The notes under the pieces are model-generated. The model had not been told where the DNA came from. It made no database searches and saw nothing but the letters and a program-made list of their open reading frames with translations. Position numbers and translations under genes: made by a program. 64,000 nucleotides of DNA, taken from Sphingomonadales bacterium UBA7471 (lineage in GTDB: Bacteria > Pseudomonadota > Alphaproteobacteria > Sphingomonadales > Sphingomonadaceae). Positions 1 through 7,782 of this stretch are shown in pieces (the stretch's first letter is position 1; the number at the start of each line of letters is the position of its first letter). The DNA lies in assembly GCA_002479765.1 (NCBI GenBank), contig DLOZ01000010.1:104136-168135 (forward strand). The letters run 5' to 3'.

Positions 1-956
1 CCGAATATGATGTGACGAAGCTGCGGCTGGGTTACGAATCAATGGTCACGCCCGACACGGTGTTTGATTATCATCTGGCCGATGGCCGCTTGGAAACATT
101 GAAGGTTCAGGAAATCCCCAGCGGATATGATCCTGCGCAATATGTGACCGAACGCGTGATGATCACGGCGCGTGATGGTGCCAAGGTGCCGGTGTCCATC
201 CTGACCAAAAAGGGTTTCAAAAAAGACGGCAGCCAGCCGCTACATCTATATGCTTATGGCGCATATGGTTACGCGATGCCGCCGGGCTTTAGCGCCAACC
301 GGCTGTCGATGGTCGACCGCGGCTTTGCTTATGCCATCGCGCATATTCGCGGCGGTGATGACCTTGGCTATCAATGGTATTTGGACGGCAAGCTGACCAA
401 GCGCACCAACACGTTCAACGACTTTGTCGATGCGGCGAAAGGCCTTATCGATTTGGGCTTCACCAGCAAAGGCAAGGTTACCGCAAGCGGCGGTTCGGCT
501 GGCGGTGAATTGATGGGCGCGGTGGTCAATCAGGCACCCGAATTGTTCGGCGCGGTCGTCAGCCATGTGGCCTTTGTCGATGTGCTCAACACGATGCTCG
601 ACAAGGATCTGCCGCTGACGCCGGGCGAATGGCCCGAATGGGGCAATCCAATCACAGACAAGGCGGCGTTCGACTATATCCGCAGCTATAGCCCCTATGA
701 CAATGTCGCGGCAAAGGCTTACCCGCCCATGCTGTGGACCGCTGGATTGAATGACCCGCGCGTGACCTATTGGGAGCCCGCAAAGATGGTCGCCAAGCTG
801 CGCGATATGAAGACAGACGACAATGTGCTGCTGCTCAAAACCAACATGGGCGCGGGCCATGGCGGAAAGTCCGGACGGTTCGAGCGGTTGCGCGAAAATG
901 CCGAAGAGGCAGCGTTCATCATCTGGCAAATGGGGATGGCATCATCACAAAAATGA
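1..956 (+). CDS. ptrB: Oligopeptidase B (S9A serine peptidase), 3' part
   Basis: C-terminal part of a prolyl-oligopeptidase-family serine peptidase that cleaves short peptides after basic residues. The reading frame is open from position 3, so the true start lies outside the window. About 318 residues of the alpha/beta-hydrolase domain are visible. The nucleophile Ser lies in GGSAGGE (codon near 495), the Asp in AGLNDPRVTYWEP, and the His in GAGHGGKSGRFE. The end of the beta-propeller region precedes them. The stop overlaps the next start as ATGA, implying translational coupling. The family call is firm; oligopeptidase B rather than another S9A member is inferred from the overall character of the domain. 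Confidence 0.88.
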   Translation, partial: EYDVTKLRLGYESMVTPDTVFDYHLADGRLETLKVQEIPSGYDPAQYVTERVMITARDGAKVPVSILTKKGFKKDGSQPLHLYAYGAYGYAMPPGFSANRLSMVDRGFAYAIAHIRGGDDLGYQWYLDGKLTKRTNTFNDFVDAAKGLIDLGFTSKGKVTASGGSAGGELMGAVVNQAPELFGAVVSHVAFVDVLNTMLDKDLPLTPGEWPEWGNPITDKAAFDYIRSYSPYDNVAAKAYPPMLWTAGLNDPRVTYWEPAKMVAKLRDMKTDDNVLLLKTNMGAGHGGKSGRFERLRENAEEAAFIIWQMGMASSQK

Positions 957-1357
957 CCCCATTCACGCGCATATTTACCGCGCAACCAGATGACATTGAC
1001 GAGCTTGGCCACGTCAACAATGCGGTCTGGGTGCGGTGGATTCAGGATATGGCGACAGCGCATTGGCAGGCGGTTGCTGCGCCTGAACATATCGCCGCCT
1101 ATTTTTGGGTCGTGACGCGGCACGAAATTGATTACCGCGGGAACATTGCTGCAGGTGAGAGCGTGACGGCGCGGACGTGGATCGAAAGCGAACCAAAGGG
1201 TGCGCAATTTGACCGGCGGGTGGATTTTGTCGATGCCGCGGGCAAGGTCATTGTGCGGGCCAATACGACTTGGGCGATGATTGATAAAGCGACCGGGCGA
1301 TTGGTGCGCGTGCGGCCCGAAGTGTCAGCCCCGTTTATGGGTCCTGACCCTAGGTAG
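953..1357 (+). CDS. Acyl-CoA thioesterase, YbgC/4HBT hot-dog fold
   Basis: Small 134-residue hot-dog-fold protein of the 4-hydroxybenzoyl-CoA thioesterase class, expected to hydrolyse acyl-CoA thioesters in the cytoplasm. The N-terminal segment DELGHVNNAVWVRW carries the family's Asp and the HVNN pattern, and the DYRG strand follows. The ATG at 953 overlaps the preceding stop (ATGA); the open frame extends upstream to 770 but that part lies inside the peptidase gene. The last codons (GPDPR, stop) fall in a copy of the GGGTCCTGACCCTA motif that recurs near the other end of the window. The physiological substrate cannot be told from sequence. Confidence 0.88.
   Translation: MTPFTRIFTAQPDDIDELGHVNNAVWVRWIQDMATAHWQAVAAPEHIAAYFWVVTRHEIDYRGNIAAGESVTARTWIESEPKGAQFDRRVDFVDAAGKVIVRANTTWAMIDKATGRLVRVRPEVSAPFMGPDPR
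1339..1352. repeat. Copy of the TAGGGTCAGGACC motif at a gene end
   Basis: The plus strand reads GGGTCCTGACCCTA, the reverse complement of TAGGGTCAGGACCC. Thirteen bases match the ends of the inverted-repeat element at 63736-64000 and the lone copy at 61598. It forms a 5-bp palindrome (GGGTC, 2-base centre, GACCC), encodes the last residues of the thioesterase, and sits 2 bp before its stop codon. Confidence 0.6.
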
Positions 1358-1400
1358 CCCAGTCTATGATATGCCGGAATATCGATGGACGATAGGCGGG

Positions 1401-1565
1401 TTAAAAATCGACCGCCACGCCCTTCAATTCCCAATCACCATAACGCACGGGGTCCAGTCGTTCCGCATCTGGTTCGGGTTCGCGATCAACCGCTTTCGGT
1501 GCCGGCACGGGCGGGCTTTTCGACAAATAATCGGGTGCTTTGACATGTGAAGGGCGCGTGCCCAT
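1401..1565 (-). CDS. DUF1674 protein, succinate dehydrogenase assembly factor 4-like
   Basis: Protein of 54 residues ending in RYGDWELKGVAVDF, the C-terminal signature of DUF1674, the family of mitochondrial SDHAF4. SDHAF4 binds the flavinated SdhA subunit before complex II assembly, so a similar chaperone role is inferred. The rest is Pro-rich and probably disordered. The open frame continues upstream to 1589, but a good Shine-Dalgarno (GAAGGAG, 7 bases before the ATG) supports the start at 1565. It is divergent from rsmB across about 137 bp; the DUF1674-rsmB pairing is common in alphaproteobacteria. Confidence 0.82.
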   Translation of the reverse strand: MGTRPSHVKAPDYLSKSPPVPAPKAVDREPEPDAERLDPVRYGDWELKGVAVDF

Positions 1566-1702
1566 GAAGCTTCTCCTTCGAAAGCGCATTCGGTTAACCC
1601 CTACATCGGTGCAGATGCACCCGTTTGCAAGGTGAAGCTGCGCATGGACCTGACATCGAACCGCTCTTCCCTTGTTTGGCGCAGACGCCTAGTGCGCTGT
1701 GT

Positions 1703-2971
1703 ATGACTGAAGAAATTTCCGGACTTCCGACCCGCCGCGCCGCATTACGGTTGCTTGATACCGTTATGCGCATGGGCACACCGTTGGATCAAGCAACGGC
1801 AAATGCGACCAAAGGGCTATCGCCGCCGGACCGCGCGCTCGCCATCGCGATTGTGCAAGAAACGCTGCGCTGGTCGGTTGATCTGGACCAGTTGATTGAC
1901 AGCAAAACCAAACAGCCGCTGCCGGACGATGCCAAGGCGCGCATGGTATTGCGGCTGGCGCTGGCGCAAATATTGCGGCTGGGCACACCCGCCCATGCTG
2001 CGATTGCGACCGCACTGCCGCTGGTTGATGGCGGACCACGACGGCTGGTGCATGGCGTGTTGGGGTCGCTCTTGCGCGCCGAAGCCACGCTGCCCGATCT
2101 GCCGTCGTTGCCAGAGGCGGTTATGATGCGCTGGCATCCGGTATGGGGCGACGACATGATTGCAGGCGCACAGGCCGCATTGTCAGAACCGCCGCCGCTT
2201 GATCTCGCCTTGCGCGATCCTTCTTCCACACAGGCCTGGGCGGAGCGACTGGGCGGCGTCAGCCTGATGCCCGGGCATGTCCGCCTGCCGCGCGGAACCG
2301 CGATCGAAGAACTCGATGGTTATGACAAAGGCGCATGGTGGGTGCAGGATCTCGCTGCCAGCCTTCCAGCGCGCTTGTTGGGTGATGGGCAGGGCAAAAG
2401 GGCGCTCGATTTATGTGCGGCCCCCGGCGGCAAGACCATGCAGCTTTCGGCAGCAGGTTTTACCGTGACTGCGCTGGATAACAGCGCCCGGCGCATGGAC
2501 CGTCTGATGGCCAATCTGGAGCGCACGCAATTAAATGCAGAGCGCGTCAATGCCGACGTCATGGATTGGAAACCGGCGCAGCTGTTCGATGCCATTTTGC
2601 TGGATGCCCCATGCAGTGCGACGGGCACGATGCGGCGCCATCCCGATGTGCTGCAGCGCATTGACCTGAAAGCCATCAACAATCTGGCGGCGATTCAAAG
2701 CGCGATGCTGGACCGTGCGGCGCAATGGTTGAAGCCCGGTGGCACCTTGGTCTTCGCGACCTGTTCGCTTGAACCACATGAGGGCGAGGCGCAGGCAGAG
2801 GCGTTTCTGGCACGGCAGCCGGAATATACGACGAAGCCTGTAACGGCTGACGAGTTGCCCATTGGGGTTACTGCAAACGCGCAAGGGCATGTCCGGACGA
2901 TGCCGCCCATGCTGGCCGAACAAGGCGGCTTGGACGGATTTTTCGTGGCGCGGTTCTTGCGGGCTGGTTAA
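1703..2971 (+). CDS. rsmB: 16S rRNA (cytosine-C5) methyltransferase RsmB
   Basis: RsmB/NOP2/Sun-family enzyme of 422 residues that methylates a cytosine of 16S rRNA with S-adenosylmethionine. The N-terminal ~150 residues form the NusB-like RNA-binding domain. The Rossmann methyltransferase follows, with SAM motif DLCAAPGGKT near residue 233. The two family cysteines lie in DAPCSATG (about 303) and FATCSLEP (about 353). The start is the ATG opening MTEEISGLPTRRAAL; the open frame runs 78 bases further upstream without family-like sequence. It is upstream of the GNAT/rpe/purH group on the same strand. Confidence 0.93.
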   Translation: MTEEISGLPTRRAALRLLDTVMRMGTPLDQATANATKGLSPPDRALAIAIVQETLRWSVDLDQLIDSKTKQPLPDDAKARMVLRLALAQILRLGTPAHAAIATALPLVDGGPRRLVHGVLGSLLRAEATLPDLPSLPEAVMMRWHPVWGDDMIAGAQAALSEPPPLDLALRDPSSTQAWAERLGGVSLMPGHVRLPRGTAIEELDGYDKGAWWVQDLAASLPARLLGDGQGKRALDLCAAPGGKTMQLSAAGFTVTALDNSARRMDRLMANLERTQLNAERVNADVMDWKPAQLFDAILLDAPCSATGTMRRHPDVLQRIDLKAINNLAAIQSAMLDRAAQWLKPGGTLVFATCSLEPHEGEAQAEAFLARQPEYTTKPVTADELPIGVTANAQGHVRTMPPMLAEQGGLDGFFVARFLRAG

Positions 2972-2989
2972 GGTACAAAAAAATACCGA

Positions 2990-3097
2990 AGCCCTGAGCC
3001 GTCAGCGCGCACGCGCTGGCGAAAAGTCGAAGGGCGGCTATCGTTCGCAAAGCGCGCTTCGACGGACGCACCCGCTATGCGGATGCTGCTCAGGGCT
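2990..3097. repeat. Nested inverted-repeat element between rsmB and a GNAT gene
   Basis: A 10-bp perfect inverted repeat (AGCCCTGAGC at 2990-2999, GCTCAGGGCT at 3088-3097) encloses a second pair (GTCGAAG at 3026-3032, CTTCGAC at 3057-3063) and a GC hairpin around 3003-3018 (CAGCGCG/CGCGCTG). It fills nearly all of the 150-bp gap. It could be a terminator-like structure, a dispersed palindromic repeat or a structured RNA; no gene is visible in it. Confidence 0.55.
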
Positions 3098-3121
3098 ACG
3101 CTATGATCGGAGGGGAAGACA

Positions 3122-3652
3122 TTGACAGCGCCAACACTCATGACCGAACGCCTCTCCATCGAACCCATGACGCGCGCGCATTGGGAAGATTATGCTGCGG
3201 CGTGGGCTGACCCGCGTATGACTGCGTTTATTGGCGGTGAGCCGCGCAGCCGCAATACAAGCTGGATGAAAATGCTTCAGGGCATCGGCATGTGGTCGCT
3301 GTTCGGCTATGGCTATTGGGCCTTTGTCGAGCGCGAGAGCGGACGCTTTGTCGGCAATGGCGGGCTGGCGCAATTTGAACGCGGCATCAGCGATCTTGAA
3401 GGCTTTCCCGAAGCTGGCTGGGCGTTTACGCCCGATGCCTGGGGCAAGGGTTATGCGACCGAGGCGATGACTGCGATACTTGGCTGGGCAGACGCAACGA
3501 ACTTGGGTGAAATCCGCTGCATCATCGACCGCGGCAACGCAGCTTCGCTTAATGTCGCAGCGAAGCTTGGCTTCACCAAATTTGCGGAGTCGCATGATGT
3601 GATCGGTGACCTGTTCGTTTACCGCCGTGAGCCGCACCAAAGCGTGCGATAA
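3122..3652 (+). CDS. GNAT family N-acetyltransferase (RimJ/RimL type)
   Basis: Acetyl-CoA-dependent N-acetyltransferase of 176 residues. It has the RimJ/RimL pattern: an opening TERLSIEPMTRAHWEDYAAAW, a central acceptor strand, then GWAFTPDAWGKGYATEAM, which is the acetyl-CoA pyrophosphate-binding region, and the later NAASLNVAAKLGF. The start is TTG at 3122, placed 8 bases after a strong GGAGG; an ATG six codons inside (3140) is the alternative. Substrate unknown: it may act on a protein N-terminus or a small amine. It is followed by rpe on the same strand. Confidence 0.85.
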   Translation: MTAPTLMTERLSIEPMTRAHWEDYAAAWADPRMTAFIGGEPRSRNTSWMKMLQGIGMWSLFGYGYWAFVERESGRFVGNGGLAQFERGISDLEGFPEAGWAFTPDAWGKGYATEAMTAILGWADATNLGEIRCIIDRGNAASLNVAAKLGFTKFAESHDVIGDLFVYRREPHQSVR

Positions 3653-3712
3653 GCTGTGTATAACGCGGTCCGTTCGCTTGCCCATGCGCGGTCCAGCGTC
3701 TAAACGCAAAAT

Positions 3713-4375
3713 ATGACCAGCCCTGTTCGCATTGCGCCATCAATTTTGTCCGCTGACTTTGCCCGATTGGGAGAAGAAGTGCGGGCCATTGATGCCGCCG
3801 GATGTGACTGGATTCATGTTGATGTCATGGACGGACATTTTGTCCCCAACATCACCATTGGCCCTGCAGTGGTAAAGGCGCTTCGCCCACACAGCGCAAA
3901 GCCGTTCGATGTGCATTTGATGATTTCGCCGGTCGACCAATATGTGCAGGATTTTGCAGAGGCTGGCGCGGATATTATTTCATTCCATCCCGAAGCCGGG
4001 CCGCACCCGCATCGCACCGTGCAGCTGATCAAGTCGCTGGGTAAAATGGCGGGTATCGTGCTCAATCCGCACACGCCGGCCAAAATGCTGGATTATCTTA
4101 TCGACGACATCGACCTGGTGCTGGTGATGAGCGTCAACCCCGGTTTTGGCGGCCAGAGCTTTATTTCAAGCCAGCTGCGCAAAATTGAAGCTATTCGCAA
4201 GATGATCGACAAAACAGGCCGCGATATCCGGTTGGAAGTTGATGGCGGCATCACAACGCAAACGGCGCCACTGGCGATTTCGGCAGGGGCGGACACGTTG
4301 GTTGCCGGAACCGCGACCTTCAAGGGTGGCGCGGGCCAATATGCGGCCAATATTTTGGCGCTGAGGGGTGAATGA
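3713..4375 (+). CDS. rpe: Ribulose-phosphate 3-epimerase
   Basis: Cytoplasmic TIM-barrel enzyme of 220 residues interconverting ribulose 5-phosphate and xylulose 5-phosphate in the pentose phosphate pathway. Signatures appear in order: PSILSADFARLGEE at the N-terminus, HVDVMDGHFVPN with the metal-binding His and catalytic Asp, DVHLMI, MSVNPGFGGQ, and EVDGGI with the second catalytic Asp. Length matches the family. The stop overlaps the heparinase-like gene by ATGA, so the two are probably co-translated. Confidence 0.96.
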   Translation: MTSPVRIAPSILSADFARLGEEVRAIDAAGCDWIHVDVMDGHFVPNITIGPAVVKALRPHSAKPFDVHLMISPVDQYVQDFAEAGADIISFHPEAGPHPHRTVQLIKSLGKMAGIVLNPHTPAKMLDYLIDDIDLVLVMSVNPGFGGQSFISSQLRKIEAIRKMIDKTGRDIRLEVDGGITTQTAPLAISAGADTLVAGTATFKGGAGQYAANILALRGE

Positions 4376-6090
4376 CCGACGGCGATGAAGGCGACAATGG
4401 GCAACGGCAGACGGCGTTGATTGTCAGGCCCCAAGGCGCGGGCCAAAATCTTCTTGAGCGGTTGTCTCTCGAATTTTACAAATTAACATGGCGCACGCCG
4501 CTGCATAGCGGCAGGCTCACGGGCAAGGTTCCCATGCGCTTGCTCGCGGTGCCGAACGATCCCCTAAAAGGCGATGCCGGGCGCGGGCAGGCGCTGCGCA
4601 TGGGCAAATTCCATTATCAGGGTTTTGAACAGGCGTTCGACGGGTTGGATTATGACACGCTCGCGCTTCAGCCGTCGCTGACCGACTATATTCACCGATT
4701 TGCTTGGTTGCGCGATCTGTCCGCGGCGACCAATCGCGGCGAAGGTGCACCGGTTGCAGCGCAAATTGCCGATGCATGGTTGCTGGCCAATGGCATGAAA
4801 ACGCGTGAGCCGGCATGGCGCGTCGACAATTGTGCGTGGCGCTTGATGAATATGGCAGCGGGCTCGCCGTTTCTGCTCAGCAGTGCGGACCCCATTTACC
4901 GTGCGCGCGTGATCAATCATTTCGCCCGGGTTGCGCGCCATCTCGATCAAACAGCCCCGCGTGCGCAAAGCCATTTCGGCAAGACCGTGGGCTGGGCAGG
5001 CGTCGTCGCGGCATCGCTTTTGTTGCCAGAGGGCAAGGTGCGCCGCGCCGTTGGCGAGAACGGCTTGGCTGAATCGCTGCGGGCGACCATTTTCCCCGAC
5101 GGCGGCGTGGTGTCGCGCTCACCCGTTCAACTTATGGAATTGATCGGCCTGCTCAGCCTGCTCAAGCAATGCTATTCGGCGCGCAACGAGATGGTGCCTA
5201 TATTCCTGCTCGAAGCGCTCGGACGGGCCGTGCCCGCGTTGCTTGGCCTCACCCATGCCGATGGCGGCCTTGGCGCGTGGCAAGGGTCAGCGCATATGGG
5301 TGCGGAACATATCGATGCGCTGGTGGCGGCCAGCGAAGTGCGCGCACGACCACATCGGCAAGCGCTCGATTGGGGCTATCAGCGCGTTTCGGCGGGTAAG
5401 TCCGTGCTGCTGCTGGATGCAGGTCCCCCGCCATTGGCGCGTCAGTCGGCGTCAGGCTGCGCCTCAACGCTTGCGTTTGAATTGTCGCACGGTGGACAGC
5501 GCGTGATTGTGAACTGTGGTGGCGCGGCGCTTGTCGGCGCAACGATACCCGCTGCGTTGGCGCGCGGGCTTCGGACCACGGCGGCGCACTCGACATTATG
5601 CATGAATGATACCAACTCGACGGCCATCCTGCCCGGCGGCCAGCTGGGCAAAGGTGTTGTTGAAGTGGGGATCGAACGCCGCGATATTGATCAAGCGACC
5701 CGTATTGAGGCCAGCCATGACGGTTATGTCCGGAATTTTGGCTATAGTCACACGCGATTGTTGATCCTGAGTTCCAATGGCATGGATTTGCGCGGCGAAG
5801 ACACTTTGCTGCCCCGGGACAAACCTAAAGAAGGCGTGCCGGTGCATATCCGGTTTCACCTTGGCCCCGAAATCGAAATCGTCACTTCCGATAGTCCACA
5901 AGCGGTGTTTTTGCGGATGGCCGACGGCAGCAATTGGGCATTTATGGCATCTGACGGTCAATTATCTGTGGATGACAGTCTTTGGGTTGACCAAAATGGT
6001 CGTCCCCACCCCACCCGCCAACTTGTGATTGCCACGGACACTGGTACAGGCGGCCTCACCATCGGCTGGCAGCTCCGCCATTTAGGATAA
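4372..6090 (+). CDS. Heparinase II/III family protein
   Basis: Protein of 572 residues with the two-part layout of the heparinase II/III family: an N-terminal helical (alpha/alpha toroid) region and a C-terminal beta-rich half (about residue 350 on) with a segment like AAHSTLCMNDTNSTAIL. Such proteins are polysaccharide-lyase-like, but this alphaproteobacterial form has no assigned substrate. No clear signal peptide is visible in the hydrophilic N-terminus. It lies between rpe (ATGA overlap) and purH (4-bp gap), a conserved position. A cell-envelope or internal glycan role is only a guess. Confidence 0.82.
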   Translation: MTDGDEGDNGQRQTALIVRPQGAGQNLLERLSLEFYKLTWRTPLHSGRLTGKVPMRLLAVPNDPLKGDAGRGQALRMGKFHYQGFEQAFDGLDYDTLALQPSLTDYIHRFAWLRDLSAATNRGEGAPVAAQIADAWLLANGMKTREPAWRVDNCAWRLMNMAAGSPFLLSSADPIYRARVINHFARVARHLDQTAPRAQSHFGKTVGWAGVVAASLLLPEGKVRRAVGENGLAESLRATIFPDGGVVSRSPVQLMELIGLLSLLKQCYSARNEMVPIFLLEALGRAVPALLGLTHADGGLGAWQGSAHMGAEHIDALVAASEVRARPHRQALDWGYQRVSAGKSVLLLDAGPPPLARQSASGCASTLAFELSHGGQRVIVNCGGAALVGATIPAALARGLRTTAAHSTLCMNDTNSTAILPGGQLGKGVVEVGIERRDIDQATRIEASHDGYVRNFGYSHTRLLILSSNGMDLRGEDTLLPRDKPKEGVPVHIRFHLGPEIEIVTSDSPQAVFLRMADGSNWAFMASDGQLSVDDSLWVDQNGRPHPTRQLVIATDTGTGGLTIGWQLRHLG

Positions 6091-6094
6091 ATTT

Positions 6095-7684
6095 ATGCAA
6101 GACGTCGTCATTAAGCGTGCCCTACTGTCCGTTTCGGACAAGGCGGGATTGGTTGAACTTGGACATGCTTTGGCCGCGCGCCATGTCGAACTGGTCTCCA
6201 CCGGTGGTACCGCCAAGACGCTGCGTGATGCAGGGCTTCAGGTGAAGGACATTAGCGAGCTTACAGGCTTTCCCGAAATGATGGACGGCCGCGTCAAAAC
6301 GCTGCATCCCAAAGTGCATGGCGGATTGCTTGCAGTGCGCGACAATGCCGAACACGCGGCGTCGATGAAGGAACATGACATTGGCGCAATCGACCTTGTT
6401 GTCGTGAACCTTTATCCCTTTGCGCAAACCGTCGCCAAAGGCGCGTCACGCGACGAAATTATCGAGAATATCGACATTGGTGGACCGTCGATGGTGCGCA
6501 GCGCCGCGAAGAACCACGCATATGTCACGATCCTGACCGACCCATCCGATTACGATAATCTGATCGCGGAGTTGGAAGAAAGCGGCGGCAAAACAAGCTA
6601 TGACTTCCGCCGTAAATGTGCGGCCAAAGCCTATTCGGCGACCGCAGCATATGACAGCATGATCAGCCAATGGTTCGCGTTTGCGGATCAGCAGCAGCTA
6701 TTCCCCGATATGCTTGCGGTGAACGGAAATCGCGAAACCGAATTGCGCTATGGCGAAAACCCGCATCAGCGCGCGGCACTGTATGTGCCCGTCGGTCCGC
6801 ATGGATCGGGGATTGCCCAAGCCGAACAGGTGCAGGGCAAAGAACTGTCCTATAATAATTATAACGACGCTGATGCGGCACTGGAACTGGTCAGCGAGTT
6901 TCGCGACGGACCGCCTACCGTCGTCATCGTCAAGCACGCCAACCCCTGCGGTGTGGCAACGGGCGAAACCTTAATCGACGCGTACCGCGCGGCGCTCGAG
7001 TGCGACAGCGTGTCGGCATTTGGCGGTATTGTTGCGGTTAACCGCCCGCTAGATGGTGCTACTGCGGAAGCCATTACCGAGATATTCACCGAAGTCGTTG
7101 CCGCGCCATCGGCGGATGATGCCGCAAAGGCGGTGTTCGCAAAGAAAAAGAATCTGCGGCTTTTGTTGACGGGCGATCTGCCCGATCCAAAACGCGGCGG
7201 CTTGTCGATTAAACCGATCACGGGCGGTCTTTTGGTGCAGTCGCGTGATAACGGCCATGTTGCCGACAGCGATTTCAAGGTTGTGACCAAGCGTGCACCA
7301 TCGGTGCAGGAACTGGCCGACTGCCGCTTTGCCTGGACCGTGGCCAAGCATGTAAAGTCGAATGCCATTGTCTATGCCAAGGATGGCGCAACCGCGGGTA
7401 TTGGCGCAGGGCAAATGAACCGACGCGACAGCGCGCGGATTGCCGCGATTAAGGCAACCGAAGCCGCCGAAACTTACGGTTGGGCAACGCCGCGCACCGT
7501 TGGATCGGCAGTCGCCTCAGATGCGTTTTTCCCGTTTGCAGATGGCTTGCTGGCTGCCGCGGAAGCGGGGGCAACGGCCGTCATTCAACCGGGCGGATCA
7601 ATGCGGGATGACGAAGTGATTGCCGCTGCCGACGCGGCTGGTTTGGCCATGGTCTTCACCGGCATGCGCCACTTCCGACATTGA
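6095..7684 (+). CDS. purH: Bifunctional AICAR formyltransferase / IMP cyclohydrolase
   Basis: Bifunctional enzyme of 529 residues catalysing the last two steps of de novo IMP synthesis. The N-terminal IMP cyclohydrolase domain (about 1-200) has RALLSVSDKAGLVELG, STGGTAKTLRDAG and the GRVKTLHPKVHGGLL signature. The AICAR transformylase domain follows, with LRYGENPHQRAALY, the KHANPCGVA loop (catalytic Lys-His) and the ending VIQPGGSMRDDEVI. Full length. It ends the rpe-heparinase-purH operon and is followed by a large palindrome before a convergent gene. Confidence 0.97.
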   Translation: MQDVVIKRALLSVSDKAGLVELGHALAARHVELVSTGGTAKTLRDAGLQVKDISELTGFPEMMDGRVKTLHPKVHGGLLAVRDNAEHAASMKEHDIGAIDLVVVNLYPFAQTVAKGASRDEIIENIDIGGPSMVRSAAKNHAYVTILTDPSDYDNLIAELEESGGKTSYDFRRKCAAKAYSATAAYDSMISQWFAFADQQQLFPDMLAVNGNRETELRYGENPHQRAALYVPVGPHGSGIAQAEQVQGKELSYNNYNDADAALELVSEFRDGPPTVVIVKHANPCGVATGETLIDAYRAALECDSVSAFGGIVAVNRPLDGATAEAITEIFTEVVAAPSADDAAKAVFAKKKNLRLLLTGDLPDPKRGGLSIKPITGGLLVQSRDNGHVADSDFKVVTKRAPSVQELADCRFAWTVAKHVKSNAIVYAKDGATAGIGAGQMNRRDSARIAAIKATEAAETYGWATPRTVGSAVASDAFFPFADGLLAAAEAGATAVIQPGGSMRDDEVIAAADAAGLAMVFTGMRHFRH

Positions 7685-7696
7685 TAAAAATAGCGA

Positions 7697-7771
7697 CGCG
7701 TCATCCTGAACTTGTTTCAGGATAACGCGCTACGTTTGTTTGCTATCCTGAAACAAGTTCAGGATGACGCG
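7697..7771. terminator. 28-bp perfect inverted repeat between convergent genes
   Basis: Positions 7697-7724 and 7744-7771 are exact reverse complements with a 19-base spacer. Each arm also contains its own small palindrome (TCCTGAA, 5 bases, TTCAGGA), so the structure is nested. It lies in the 98-bp gap between purH and the convergent helicase gene. A bidirectional terminator is likely; it also resembles the dispersed CATCCTGAACTTG-type palindromic repeats that I recall from sphingomonad genomes. No T-run follows either side. Confidence 0.65.
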
Positions 7772-7782
7772 CTGGAGTCACA

